This document shows, in pieces, positions 36,762-47,214 of a stretch of DNA of 64,000 nucleotides; the first letter of the stretch is position 1, and every line of letters begins with the position of its first letter. The stretch spans positions 9,098,501 to 9,162,500 of the forward strand of contig OZ035961.1 in NCBI GenBank assembly GCA_964034945.1, given 5' to 3'. The translations under genes were made by a program, and so were the position numbers. The notes beneath the pieces were generated by a model, which was not told the DNA's origin, searched no databases, and worked only from the letters and a program-made list of their open reading frames with translations. This DNA is from Chrysopilus asiliformis (Eukaryota; Arthropoda; Insecta; Diptera; Rhagionidae).

Positions 36762-38185
36762 ATCAGTTGTGGTCAACACAAAACTTTCTTCTACAAAATC
36801 TACGACCCTGTCGCGTTGTCAACCTAAGACGACCTCCCAATAAATTGTTGGTTCATCCAAAAATATCAAAAACGTACAAAATTTGAGATAACTTGAGAAC
36901 TGTAAAAGATATCAATTTACGGTAAATGACAGAAATGTAGAAAATGTTAACATCTTTAATTATTCTTTTAACTGATTTGTCGAAAAACCGTTAGTTTGCA
37001 AATTATTCGCAAACATATGATTTTTTACATATTAATGAAAATATCTCAATAACGGTAAAAGATAACGGATAACGGTAAGAAACAAAATTGTGCAGAATGC
37101 CATTCTCATTAATTCACTTCATACATTCAGTCAGCAAAAACCCGTTAGTTTTCGAGATAATCGCAAAAAACTGTTTTTTTTTGGAAATAACGGTTTATCT
37201 CGATAACAGGTGGAGATATCGAGTTATAGCTAAAGACAAAAGTGTGGGAAATTTTATTTTCTCCAAGTTTTGTCATACTTAAGGCCACTAAAAAACGCGT
37301 AGTTTGGGAGTAAATCGAGAAAAACGAAATTGCGATTTTTGAAAAACCGCCATTTTGGATACTTCCGGTTAACGGATTTCCACCAAAAGTTGATAGGATC
37401 GTCCCATTTCAGGGCCCAACATGCCTATAAAATTTCATGGCGCTAGCTCTATTAGTTTTTGAGAAATCTTGTACACAGACTGACAGACAGACTGACAGAC
37501 TGACAGACTGACAGACTGACAGACTGACAGACTGACAGACTGACAGACTGACAGACTGACAGACTGACAGACTGACAGACTGACAGACTGACAGACTGAC
37601 AGACTGACAGACTGACAGACTGACAGACTGACAGACTGACAGACTGACAGACTGACAGACTGACAGACTGACAGACTGACAGACTGACAGACTGACAGAC
37701 TGACAGACTGACAGACTGACAGACTGACAGACTGACAGACTGACAGACTGACAGACTGACAGACTGACAGACTGACAGACTGACAGACTGACAGACTGAC
37801 AGACTGACAGACTGACAGACTGACAGACTGACAGACTGACAGACTGACAGACTGACAGACTGACAGACTGACAGACTGACAGACAGACTGACAGACTGAC
37901 TGACAGACTGACAGACAGACTGACAGACAGACTGACAGACAGACTGACAGACAGATTGACAGACAGACTGACAGACAGACTGACAGACTGACAGACTGAC
38001 AGACAGACTGACAGACAGACTGACAGACAGACTGACAGACAGACTGACAGACAGAAAGACATTTTTTAAATATGACTCCAATCGACTCAGGAGTGATTGG
38101 GAAATGTTTTTCAGGCAAAATTAAGAGGTCGAAATTTTTCATGAATACAATACTTTATTATACTCCGTAGAAGAAAGTAAAAAAA
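36762..38185 (+). mobile_element. Repeat family A, copy with giant GACAGACT array
   Basis: It runs from ATATCAGTTGTGGTCAACAC to CTCCGTAGAAGAAAGTAAAA. Outside the array it is nearly identical to the 44806-45719 copy. It abuts family B copy 1, whose end is six bases away. Repeated TCGAGATA and GATAACGGTAA phrases make up the left half; there is no coding frame apart from repeat artefacts. Confidence 0.85.
37475..38054. repeat. 580-bp tandem array of the 8-mer GACAGACT
   Basis: The left 400 bp is essentially uninterrupted GACAGACT; the right 175 bp mixes 8-mers with 12-mers (GACAGACAGACT). The equivalent segment is about 50 bp in the 44.8-kb copy and about 17 bp in the 9.4-kb copy. The frames of 200-plus codons rich in SVCQ/SVCL on the minus strand are products of the repeat. 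Confidence 0.95.
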
Positions 38186-38189
38186 ACAG

Positions 38190-38928
38190 TGTCACTGTAA
38201 AATTGACTCACCTATAATAAAACATAATCAAATTTGTTTGTTAATTATTTTTTTGTTGTGCATTTACCGTCACTATAGTTAACTAATGAGCTCTAAATGC
38301 TCTACTTGTTAAATTTAGATTCAAAATTCGATTTATTGACTCAAATTACACCACACCAAGAGAAAATTGTCCTAACTATAATCCATATCAAAAGCTGGGG
38401 GGAAAAACTATGAGGAATGTGACTTTAAATCCAGTTTTATGCTTAATGCTTGTACTTTTGATATGCGACTTGACCTGATGAAAAAATGTACGTACTTTAT
38501 GCATATATGACTCAAAAGAAATTCCATATTAAATCATTCTGATCGAATGCAAAAGAATTTTATTGAAATTATTATTCTGTTTTTACACAGAGCTGAAAAG
38601 CAGCACAGCAGATGTTTATTCTCTACTATACACATGACAATAATTCAGTCAATCAACCAATAGAAACTTGTGAAAAATACAAATAAAAAGTGATGGTATT
38701 TATCAATAATTTCACAATTGTTATTTAAACAAATGGATTCATTAATAAAACAATAGTATTTGCTGAGAAATGTCACACCAGATGGTTTTCTTAATTTGAA
38801 TTTATTTTCCCTTTTAATAAATGGAGAATTTTAACATTTTCTTTGATAAGGGAAAACCCAAAATATTTTTCTAAGGAAATTAATTATTGGAAGTATTAAA
38901 AATTTATTGAATTTGAATATTGCGGCTT
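38190..38928. other. AT-rich non-coding sequence
   Basis: Nothing recognisable. Confidence 0.4.
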
Positions 38929-39553
38929 ACACGCAAAGAAAAAAATAGGTAATCTAAAGGTGTCGGTCCACATGAGAGTAAATACGCGAGTAACTCTCAA
39001 AAACTCTCGAGAGTTACTCGCAGGAGGTTGTCCATTTGAGAGTTAATTTCCGCAGATTCTTCTATCGCTACTAGCGAAATCGAGCTTCTAGCTTCTAGCG
39101 TTTTCGAGAGCTACTAGCGAAATTCAAACGCTGTTTGTATCTGGCGAGCTACTCTCCGAGAGTTCAGTGGAGGCCTGTCCACTAGAGAGTAGAATCACTT
39201 TTGACAGCTCGCGAGTTTCTGCGAGCGACTCTCAGAGACGTGTCCATTTGCGAGTAGCTGCTATCGAGAGGTTCTCGCCGGCATTTACTCTCATGTGGAG
39301 CGGCACCTTAACTATTTTATTATGGGGAATCGTGACTTTTACTAAAATAGCTAATTTCAATTGCAAAATAGTTAATTTCAATCACCAAAATAGTCTATTT
39401 AACCACAAACTAGTAAACTTTACTACTGAGTAGTTAAATGGATTATAAAAATATGCGATTTTGACTATTTTTGTAATTGAATTTAATTATTTTAGTAATA
39501 GTCAGGCTTCCCCATTATATAATAGTTAGATTTACTATTATTTCTCTGTGGGT
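38929..39553. mobile_element. Outer MITE interrupted by a second MITE in its left terminal repeat
   Basis: If 38958-39308 and one TAA are removed, the left terminus reads ACACGCAAAGAAAAAAATAG, GTAATCTAA, CTATTTTATTATGGGG. This mirrors the right terminus (inverted ACCCACAGAGAAATAATAG, TAAATCTAA, CTATTATATAATGGGG) for about 60 bp with scattered mismatches. The element before interruption was about 271 bp and rich in AACTA/TAGTT words. Confidence 0.75.
38958..39308. mobile_element. 351-bp MITE, 26-bp TIRs, TAA duplication (PIF/Harbinger-like)
   Basis: AGGTGTCGGTCCACATGAGA with GTAAAT at the left is mirrored at the right (ATTTACTCTCATGTGGAGCGGCACCT) with two differences. TAA flanks both ends (38955-38957, 39309-39311). 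The core is GC-rich and full of self-complementary GAGAGTTACTCGC and CTACTAGCGA words. Confidence 0.88.
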
Positions 39554-39555
39554 AG

Positions 39556-40885
39556 TAGCGTATTAAAAAAAGGGGGTACACATTTATTGTACACAAATCG
39601 TGGTCAAACCCATCAAGAACCCAAATTCTCATCTTTAACCCAAGGCAACATATTTTATCTTTGACAAAAAAAATGTTCACAAAAAAATGCGCAACATTAA
39701 CATTTAAAGAATATTATGCATAAAGTTCAATTAAAAACCCTTTAGCGAATAAAAAATAAAATTAAACGTAAATACCGCTGGTTAATGTGAATTTAAATGG
39801 GTGTGTAAGAGAATTTATTGCCGGATTTTTTGTAGTCGCCAAGATATTTAAATTTTGATTGCATAACAAGAAAATTGAGGTATTTATTAAACCGCAATTT
39901 TCTTATGCGATGAAACCTTGCAAGTTTAACAGGGAAAAAATCACATGACAAAAAAATTGGCGCCAACAAGTAAGATGTTTATGGAAATTTCAAAAAAAAA
40001 AAAAAAAATAAATCGATTGAAAATATTTTTTTTAAAGTATTTTCGTTTTATTCATTTTACATTCATTTCGTTTGTGTTTTCACCTTTTTATGCTCTTTCA
40101 GTTATTTTTCTTTCGTCAATTGCATAGCATAACTGTAAGTCTGCCTACATATTATTTGAATGCGCACTTGTAGAATGAATTTATGTTAGTTAAACAAACA
40201 ATTGAAGTGTCACTATATGGAACAGCATAAAATCATAAAATCTTCTAAATACAACTCGACGTGCATACATCCTCATCACTCTCTTTTACAGTCGCTTATT
40301 TTATTTTTATTTGACTTTTTTTTCATGTTTTCTGTTTTGTTAACAGAATAGAAACCTCTCAACTGTATCTACGCGATACTGGGAAAAAACACGGTTGTGC
40401 ACAAAAAGAACTACAATTTTGTACTATGTTTTAGCTAAAACTGACATTGCAATGGGTGGATCTACGAATCTACAATAACCTAATTTTTACAGGTAGCTAA
40501 CACCTAACATTTTTTAATTTATGGATGTGTAATTTTCTAAGCACCGCAGTATTTTTTACAAACAATATTATGCGACAGTTACTCATATTACATTTCAATA
40601 ATTATACCCTTCTGTAGATAACGTCAATTTTGTCACACATGTTGATTTATGGGAACTCTAGAATTTTATAGAAAAAAAATGTTCTGCAAAATCTATTTCC
40701 AGTAGCTTTTAAAGCTCGTGAAACGTGAATTTTGAAAAAATTTTATGAGGCTTACATACAGCGGAAAGATACCATCGACTATGGTTGTGAGAACCATATT
40801 TTATATCCCAAATGATTGTAGCAACCATCTGTATGGTGGAGCCAACAATAAATTATGATTCTCTATACATAAAATTCGTGAAACA
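39556..40885. other. AT-rich non-coding sequence
   Basis: Nothing recognisable. Confidence 0.4.
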
Positions 40886-40890
40886 TCCAG

Positions 40891-41054
40891 GAGATATTCA
40901 AACCGAAGAGGAGTCTTAAACCTTGTGAATCTAACACTGACTGAACTGTAGTTTTCAGACTTTTCGGTCCAAAATATTAAGGGCTCGAAACTTTTTTTCG
41001 TAATAAGAAGTTGAACGTGGGGAATCAGCAGAATGCGGTCGCGTCATTGTAGGG
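40891..41054 (+). repeat. 164-bp dispersed repeat, copy also at 47050-47214
   Basis: GAGATATTCAAACCGAAGAG through GCGTCATTGTAGGG matches 47050-47214 at most positions. Both copies lie next to ACGTCA-family sequence, so they may be part of one larger element. Confidence 0.85.
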
Positions 41055-41186
41055 GAGGGAGGCGGGGTCCACGGTAGTGTGACTGCGATATAAAAACTTA
41101 TACAACAAATCGCGAAAAAGCTTAATGAAAAAATAGGTGGGATTTGAAAATACCAAAATTATCGTGACGTATTTTAAGGATTAAGT
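41055..41186. mobile_element. ACGTCA-family MITE, left end missing
   Basis: GGGAGGCGGGGTCCACGGTA, then GTGTGACTGCGATATAAAAA, and finally TATCGTGACGTATTTTAAGG follow the order of the family consensus. The left terminus is replaced by the 164-bp repeat. Confidence 0.65.
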
Positions 41187-41189
41187 CTA

Positions 41190-41580
41190 GAAAATTTATC
41201 TCGAATTTTCGCCCAGTAAATTTTAATAAGAATTTTAAAGCCATATTCCCTCATCATCATTCATTCAACATCTGTCAATGACCATCTTGAACGCATTTTA
41301 TGCATACTAGAGTTAATAAATCACTTGCGAGTTGTACAAAATTGGATATTTCTCAGGAGATTCTGTCAATCACAAAACTGCAATCCAACCGAGATTCCCA
41401 ATGACATAAATCAGGCAAATGTTATTAGAAGACCATGCGATTGCCATTTTTTTTTAACCGATTTGGCACGAGACCGAAAGACGGAAGCCCACTGAACATA
41501 ATTTATGTAGTTTAGAGAGGCAAACGATCAAAATGATTGATTATGTTGTTTGTATTTTGTTCGCATTTCGATGAACTCTC
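41190..41580. other. AT-rich non-coding sequence
   Basis: Nothing recognisable. Confidence 0.4.
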
Positions 41581-41584
41581 ATAA

Positions 41585-41740
41585 ATGAACCGCAATCCAG
41601 CCTCAAAACTTTTTGATTATCTACGAAGTGACGGACGTGGAGAAAGCACTTCTTTAATGGACAACAGCCGATACGAAAATTTGCTACATATGCCATTAAT
41701 TGACATGAGATTGAGGGGTCAGGTAAAAATGTGGAATCAG
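41585..41740 (+). CDS. Candidate coding exon, unknown protein
   Basis: ATG at 41585 opens 52 codons (MNRNPASKLFDYLRSDGRGE, later LLHMPLIDMRLRG) ending exactly at a strong donor GTGAGT (41741) in phase 0; a second possible donor, GTAAAA, is at 41723. The peptide has mixed composition without low complexity, and the region matches no repeat in the window. I do not recognise it, and no partner exon was found. It is on the opposite strand to the kinase exon, so it would belong to a nested or separate gene. Confidence 0.3.
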
Positions 41741-42112
41741 GTGAGTGAATTATTTTTGTACCTCAAGTTTGCGATCATGATTTGAAGACGACTCAATCAT
41801 AGAATGAGTGAAATGAAAACGAACACATTTGAAGCATAAAAGCTAACATGATATTTGCGGAAAGTTTTACTTTCTAATAGCAAGGAATACAGAAGATAAC
41901 GTTGTTATGTTAAGAAAATCAAATCTTGAACCGTTAGTGACTTTTCTGTTCTTTGATTGGAAATGGAATTTTAATATTTCTGGAGAAATCTCATTAGCAG
42001 ATTGAAAGTTAATACCAGATAATAATTTTATCTTTAGAATTTGAGAGGTTGGAAGATTTCTGGTTTTCTTTGGCAAATCAAAAAAAAAAACTTAAAAAAA
42101 CGCTTTTCCTAA

Positions 42113-42403
42113 GGCACCGTGTTTACACCTGATACTTTATTCCGAGAACTTTATTCTTCAACACTAAATTCGTGTTTTACAACCATTTGTAAATGGTACG
42201 ACACAAAACACAAAATTCAGAAATTTCTTTCTGAAAAACGCCCAAACTCGAATTTTTCATATAAAACCGTCCGAGTAAATTCAAATTTTGACAAATTTTG
42301 CAAAGTGAATTTATTCAGCGACAGATAAATAAAATTCGCGGAACAAATTCTAATTAAAATTCGCGCAGAAATTCAAGAAAAAATCGCAAGTGTAAACGAG
42401 ACC
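42113..42403. mobile_element. 291-bp MITE, TAA duplication (PIF/Harbinger-like)
   Basis: GGCACCGTGTTTACACCTGA at the left mirrors GTGTAAACGAGACC at the right (inverted GGTCTCGTTTACACTTGCGA). TAA flanks both sides (42110-42112, 42404-42406). Its right end has a relative at 6219-6272. Confidence 0.7.
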
Positions 42404-42559
42404 TAAGACTATAAAAAAAAAGTTCTGAATGCCCGAAATTCTTAATGAGAAATTTGGTTACTTCCATTTTTCGGGGATGAAAATTCGATTGCTCCCATCT
42501 TCGGGAAAATTCGTTAAGGTCCTGTAAGCATATCGCAAATATCCTTTTTCTTATTTCTC

Positions 42560-42785
42560 TCGGAAAAACTTTCATTAAACGGTTTTTGAGGTCGCTGATC
42601 CCGAATCTGATGAAGCAATCTCAAAGTTCTAAACGGAATGTCCTGTAAGGACAACGTGAATATCGTTTTTAGCATTTTTGCTCGAGAAAATATCATTGAG
42701 GGGTCTTTGGGACTGCCAATTCGAATCTTAAGAAAAGTTGTGTAAGGATGATGCGAAAATCCTGTTTTCCATGTTTGCGAGTAAA
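42560..42785. repeat. 'GGTCGCTGATCCCGAATCTG' degenerate tandem repeat, left part
   Basis: Units near 42588 (GAGGTCGCTGATCCCGAATC) and 42702 (TTTGGGACTGCCAATTCGAATC) repeat with GTCCTGTAAGGA and CGTGAATATCGTTTT phrases between them. The array resumes at 43589 beyond the piggyBac-like insertion. Confidence 0.6.
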
Positions 42786-42789
42786 TTAA

Positions 42790-43047
42790 CACGGTCGTGA
42801 CATTTTCTTTTTCAACTTTTTTTAATTTGGACATCGTGTACCACGGGTGGTACACTAGCGATTTGTTTTCTGGCGGTTGTGCGCCATCGGTGGTACACGG
42901 TGCGTGTTTATACCCGTATGGTGAAACCAAAGGGTATATTAACTTTGCCTTACCGTTTGTAACGCCAAGATCCCGTCATCGCACAAAAAAATGAATTACA
43001 CCAGTGTGTTTAGAATGATAAAAAAAGTTGAATTTAGCATGTCCGTC

Positions 43048-43078
<31 letters not shown>

Positions 43079-43584
43079 CTGTCCGTCTGTCTGTCCGTCC
43101 GTCTGTCTGTGGCGCGGATTGCGGGCGCACGGATTGAGCTACAGACTTTAAATTTGGTACAGGTCCGTTTTTCGTAAAATGCGAGGCTAAGTTCGTTAAT
43201 GGGCAAAAATGGACCATTAGGGGGGGTACCCCCCATACGAACGAAATCGTTTTTTGTGAATATCCCGAAAACGGTGCATCTTATCAAAAAAGTCCAAGAA
43301 CAAAAGTTATTTAGGATATAATTCTACATAAAACTCCCATACATCAAAATCCAATTGGAATAAATTTTAAAAAATCTTATTGGAAAGTTTAACTTCAAAG
43401 TGGAATTTTGGTACAACTGTTCAAATTTTGATACGAATATCACCATACGGGTCTCCAATGATTGCCAGATAGGCAATTATAGCTTTTGTTATGTTTTTAT
43501 ATTACTTTCACAAGAAAACTATCGCACTATTTACTCGCGCGGTTTTAAAAAATTGTACATGTACCACCAGTGGTACACGACGTG
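42790..43584. mobile_element. 795-bp piggyBac-like non-autonomous element flanked by TTAA
   Basis: The ends are TTAA-CACGGTCGTG (TTAA at 42786-42789) and CACGACGTG-TTAA (43585-43588), a short TIR beginning CACG. Palindromic GTGTACCAC/GTGGTACAC words lie near both ends (42837-42856, 42886-42900, 43560-43577). TTAA target duplication, CACG termini and subterminal palindromes are the hallmarks of piggyBac-type MITEs. Its core is mostly a family B copy, implying that B inserted into it. Confidence 0.7.
42910..43505 (+). mobile_element. Repeat family B, copy 2, nested in the piggyBac-like element
   Basis: ACCCGTATGGTGA at 42912 and TCACCATACGGGT ending at 43452 bound the core, followed by the hairpin ATTGCCAGATAGGCAAT and TATAGCTTTTGTTATGTTTT. 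The microsatellite (GTCCGTCTGTCTGT words) is at 43040-43112, and a G7 run is next to GTACCCCCC at 43218-43233. Confidence 0.8.
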
Positions 43585-43588
43585 TTAA

Positions 43589-43830
43589 CATCAATGGGTT
43601 TTACTAGGTCGCTAATCTTGAATCTTATGGTGGAATTTACAAAATTCGAAACGATAGATCCTGGGGGGGATAACAAAAATATATTTTCTCGAGGATATTA
43701 CCAGTGGTTTTTGGATCAGGGATTTCAAACCTATGGAGAGGTACTTGAGAGATAACGTGAATCTATTTTCCCTCTAAAAAATCAGTAAAAAGAGGATTTT
43801 GAGGTCGCCGAGAATTAGCTCGGTCTTCCT
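43589..43830. repeat. 'GGTCGCTGATCC' degenerate tandem repeat, right part
   Basis: TACTAGGTCGCTAATCTTGA at about 43603 and TTTTGAGGTCGCCGAGAATT at about 43796 continue the repeat interrupted at 42786. Confidence 0.55.
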
Positions 43831-43834
43831 GGCA

Positions 43835-44800
43835 CTAAAAATGGTATACCGGATTTTTTTCGACATTTTAAACAGATTAGCCTGGAATTCGATTGATAAT
43901 ATCACACTTTATTTGGAGAAATCAAATCATATTTTCAATATAGCACAATTTGCTGTCATTTTATTGGAACGATTCCACAATAGAAAACATATAAAATGAC
44001 CACATAAGATTTTTAACCGATTATCATAGAAAACCGAAAAAATTGCTTCTGTTTTTTATCGCAGATCAAATTAATTTGATGCTCATTTAAATTTATCGAT
44101 TTTTGTCACTATTGTGCGATCGAGAGTGGATAAAATGTACAATTAAGCGGACATCAAAAGAGTATTTTCATGCGAGATTTTTTTTTGTGTATCATCTACC
44201 CGGGCACAATAAAAAGTAATATTATTGATACATCAAAGATTTCTCTACCTTTCTCTATTTGGCTTTTTGCTGTCAAAACTGTAAATGCACGGCAATGATA
44301 ATATAACCATACATCTGGTAAATTGTTCATATATTCAATAGCTGACCATCGGTAATTCGATTTCACATTCATATTGAACTTAATTTTATTAACACCAAAG
44401 AAATATGGAATCGATGATGAAGAAAACAAAATAATAATATGAATATTTTTTCCCATTCTATCTTCAATTGATATCGATTTCTGATTTGCAAAGAACTAGA
44501 TTAGAGAAAAATCTTTTATTATAGACTTCCGATGAGTGAAAATACTTTTCGCTTTTTATCAATACCGTCTGAATTGCGATTTGATTGAGTTCGATTTTTG
44601 AGAGATTTCACTATGGATGTTGATTGTTGGCAATTGATTTGATGTGTTTGATTAGGGAATGCGCTTTGATCAACTTTGATGGAAAAATGCTATCAAATTA
44701 TAAGGAATTTTTAACAGAAAATTCGAAAAGTGTGTAATTTTGAACCAAAATCCATATAGCTTTTAACAAGGAATCCGTAAGTTATATTTTGATATTTTAT
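43835..44800. other. AT-rich non-coding sequence
   Basis: Nothing recognisable. Confidence 0.4.
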
Positions 44801-44805
44801 TAAGA

Positions 44806-45719
44806 AATATCAGTTGTGGTCATCACAAAACTTTCTTCTACAAAATCTACGACCCTGCGCAATTTACGCTAGAGCCCTGTCGCATTGTCAACCTAAGACG
44901 ACCTCCCAATAAATTCTTGGTTTATTCAAAAATATCAAAAATGTACAAAATTTGAGATAACTTGAGAACGGTAAAAGATATCAATTTACGGGAAAATGCA
45001 AAAATGTAAAAAATTTTAACATCTCCAATTCTTCCTTAAATTAATTTGTCGAGAACCCGTTAGTTTGCAAGTAATTTGCAAAAATATATTTTTTTATATT
45101 TTAATCTAAATATCTCAATAACGGTAAAAGATAACGGATAACGGTAAGAAACAAAATTGTGCAGAATGCCATTCTCATTAATTTACTTCATACATTCAGT
45201 CAGCAAAAACCCGCTAGTTTTCGAGTTAATCGCAAAAAACTGTGTTTTTGGAAATAACGGTTTATCTCGATAACAGGTTGAGATATCGAGTTATAGTTAA
45301 AGACAAAAGTGTGGGAAATTTTATTTTCTCCAAGTTTTGTCATACTTAAGGCCACTAAAAAACGCGTAGTTTGGGAGTAAATCGAGAAAAACGAAATTGC
45401 GATTTTTGAAAAACCGCCATTTTGGATACTTCCAGTTAACGGATTTCCACCAAAAGTTGATAGGATCGTCCCATTTCAGGACCCAACATGCCTATAAAAT
45501 TTCATGGCGCTAGCTCTATTAGTTTTTGAGAAATCTTGTACACAGACTGACAGACTGACAGACAGACTGACAGACAGACTGACAGACAGAAAGACATTTT
45601 TTAAATATGACTCCAATCGACTCAGGAGTGATCGGGAAATGTTTTTTAGGCAAAATTAAGAGGTCGAAATTTTTCATGAATACAATACTTTATTATACTC
45701 CGTAGAAGAAAGTAAAAAA
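44806..45719 (+). mobile_element. Repeat family A, near-complete copy with short GACAGACT motif
   Basis: It begins ATATCAGTTGTGGTCATCAC and ends GTAGAAGAAAGTAAAAAA, colinear with 36762-38185. The tandem motif occupies 45542-45590. This copy is the best reference for the family: about 910 bp, no open frame, an A-rich 3' end. Confidence 0.85.
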
Positions 45720-46085
45720 TCAGTGAAATTTTTCCGTGCGGTTCAAAACTCTGCTATTGTTTAATACATTATTAATTAAATTTTCCATGAAAACTTATTA
45801 ATGAATCGGTGGAAACAAAAGTTTTGCCTGTACGAAAAACAGAGGCAGAAATATCATCCAATAATCACGAAAACGATGCGGGGAGGAGAGGGGAATCGGG
45901 TGGTAGCATGCTGCATCTTATACACCACCCTGACTACCATCTGGTATTTGCATTCCGGTTGAAGATACAACAAGCCAACACAGAAAATTTGGTATTTTGG
46001 GGTTTGAAATATGTGAGGCATTGCCGATAAAATACGTCAGACTTTTAGAAGGTAAATGGGGGAGGGGAATTTATGGTACTGTGAT

Positions 46086-46801
46086 TAGGGATGCAACATC
46101 GTTCATAAAACCTCGATATATCGAAAATCGATGTTTTTTTTCATCGTCCTGAAAACATCGATACCTCGATGTTTTTCCGATGTCTTGAAAAAGTTAAATT
46201 TAATAAATAATTTAGCCACCTGGCGGATGCTCTACTGTGGGTTGAGTGCACCCAGGTAGAATTAACACGGTTTTAATTCTCCTTATACGTTTAACCACCA
46301 AAAACCCGTTAGTTTTCGAGATATTCGCAAAAAAATATTTTTTTTTGAAATACCGGCATATCTTCGTTGTCTCCAAGTTTAAGACTACTGGAAAATGGTT
46401 AGCTTCGGAATAAATTGCAAAAAAACGAAATCGTAGTTTTTAAAAAGCCGCCGTTTTAGTTACTTCCGGTTAACGGATTTCCACATCAGGACTTCTCTGT
46501 AAAATTTCTTGGCTAGCTCTGGTATTTTTGCGAAATCTTGTAGAAAGATGAAACCGAAAATTGATACCAAAGAAAATTTAAACAAATCTTTAAGTAGATA
46601 TATTAAATCTATCTAAAAACTATTCCCTCTAGTCCTAAAATTAGTTTCTCTACTAATTTTATGAAGAGTAAAGTTCTAACATCGTGGATAACAACATCGA
46701 TACCTCGATATATCGGCATGTTCAACATCGAGGTCAAAACTCGATATTTTTCAACGATACCTTGATGTTTTGCAAACATCGAGGTATCGTTGGCATCCCT
46801 A
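46086..46801. mobile_element. 716-bp non-autonomous hAT element with perfect 8-bp target duplication
   Basis: It starts TAGGGATGCAACATCG and ends CGTTGGCATCCCTA. ACTGTGAT is duplicated exactly on both sides (46078-46085, 46802-46809). Subterminal regions carry repeated, partly palindromic CATCGATACCTCGATGTTT words on both sides (46090-46180, 46680-46790). The 8-bp duplication and TAGGGATG termini identify the hAT superfamily. No transposase; the core includes a family A fragment. Confidence 0.9.
46293..46560 (+). mobile_element. Family A fragment inside the hAT element
   Basis: AAAAACCCGTTAGTTTTCGA, ACTTCCGGTTAACGGATTTC and GCGAAATCTTGTAGAAAGA follow the order of family A positions 45208-45540 with deletions. 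Confidence 0.7.
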
Positions 46802-47049
46802 ACTGTGATGGTGCTATTTAACTAAATACAAAAAAATCGTAAAAGAGTGTGACGAGGAGGTCGGGAGTCCCGAAAATCTAAAACTAGCGTGACGTACTTT
46901 ATGGACAGCCCTTAACTAGCAGCGAGCCTTGAAATCGGAAAACCGATTTTTCTGCATGAAATTTTTTCAGAAATTCGTAACTCATTTTGAACGCTTAGAA
47001 GTGGATACGAAATGTTCAAAATCTCGTGACTTTTAAGCCGGGTTTCAAG

Positions 47050-47214
47050 AAGATATTCAAACCGAAGAGGAACCTTAAGCCTTGTGAATCTGAATACTGA
47101 CTGAACTGTAGTTTTCACACTTTTCGGGCCAAAATATTCAGGGCTCGAAACTTTTTTTCGTAACAAGAAATTGAACGTGGGGAAGCAGCAGAATGCGATC
47201 GCGTCATCGTAGGG
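47050..47214 (+). repeat. 165-bp dispersed repeat, second copy of 40891-41054
   Basis: AGATATTCAAACCGAAGAGG through GCGTCATCGTAGGG. Both copies share AACTGTAGTTTTCA and GGGCTCGAAACTTTTTTTCG. Confidence 0.85.

Larger units (their letters stand above)
46017..46911. mobile_element. ACGTCA-family MITE interrupted by a hAT element
   Basis: The left end GGCATTGCCGATAAAATACG-TCAG and right end CGTGACGTACTTTATGGACA-GCCC are inverted copies. Subtracting the hAT insertion and one target duplication leaves about 171 bp with the family's typical internal phrases (GGGGAGGGGAATTTATGGTA, GTGATGGTGCTATTTAACTA, CCCGAAAATCTAAAA). Superfamily not assigned. Confidence 0.75.

Noticed and set aside
37475..38054. 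CRISPR-like regular array
   Set aside because: The unit is 8 bp with no unique spacers, in a eukaryotic transposon.
37409..38142. Three overlapping minus-strand frames of 209-235 codons rich in SVCQ and SVCL
   Set aside because: They are the three readings of an 8-bp tandem repeat; the length not being a multiple of three keeps all frames open. No protein is implied.
42514..42930. 138-codon minus-strand frame
   Set aside because: It crosses the boundary between an old tandem repeat and the piggyBac-like element, so it cannot be an ancestral gene.
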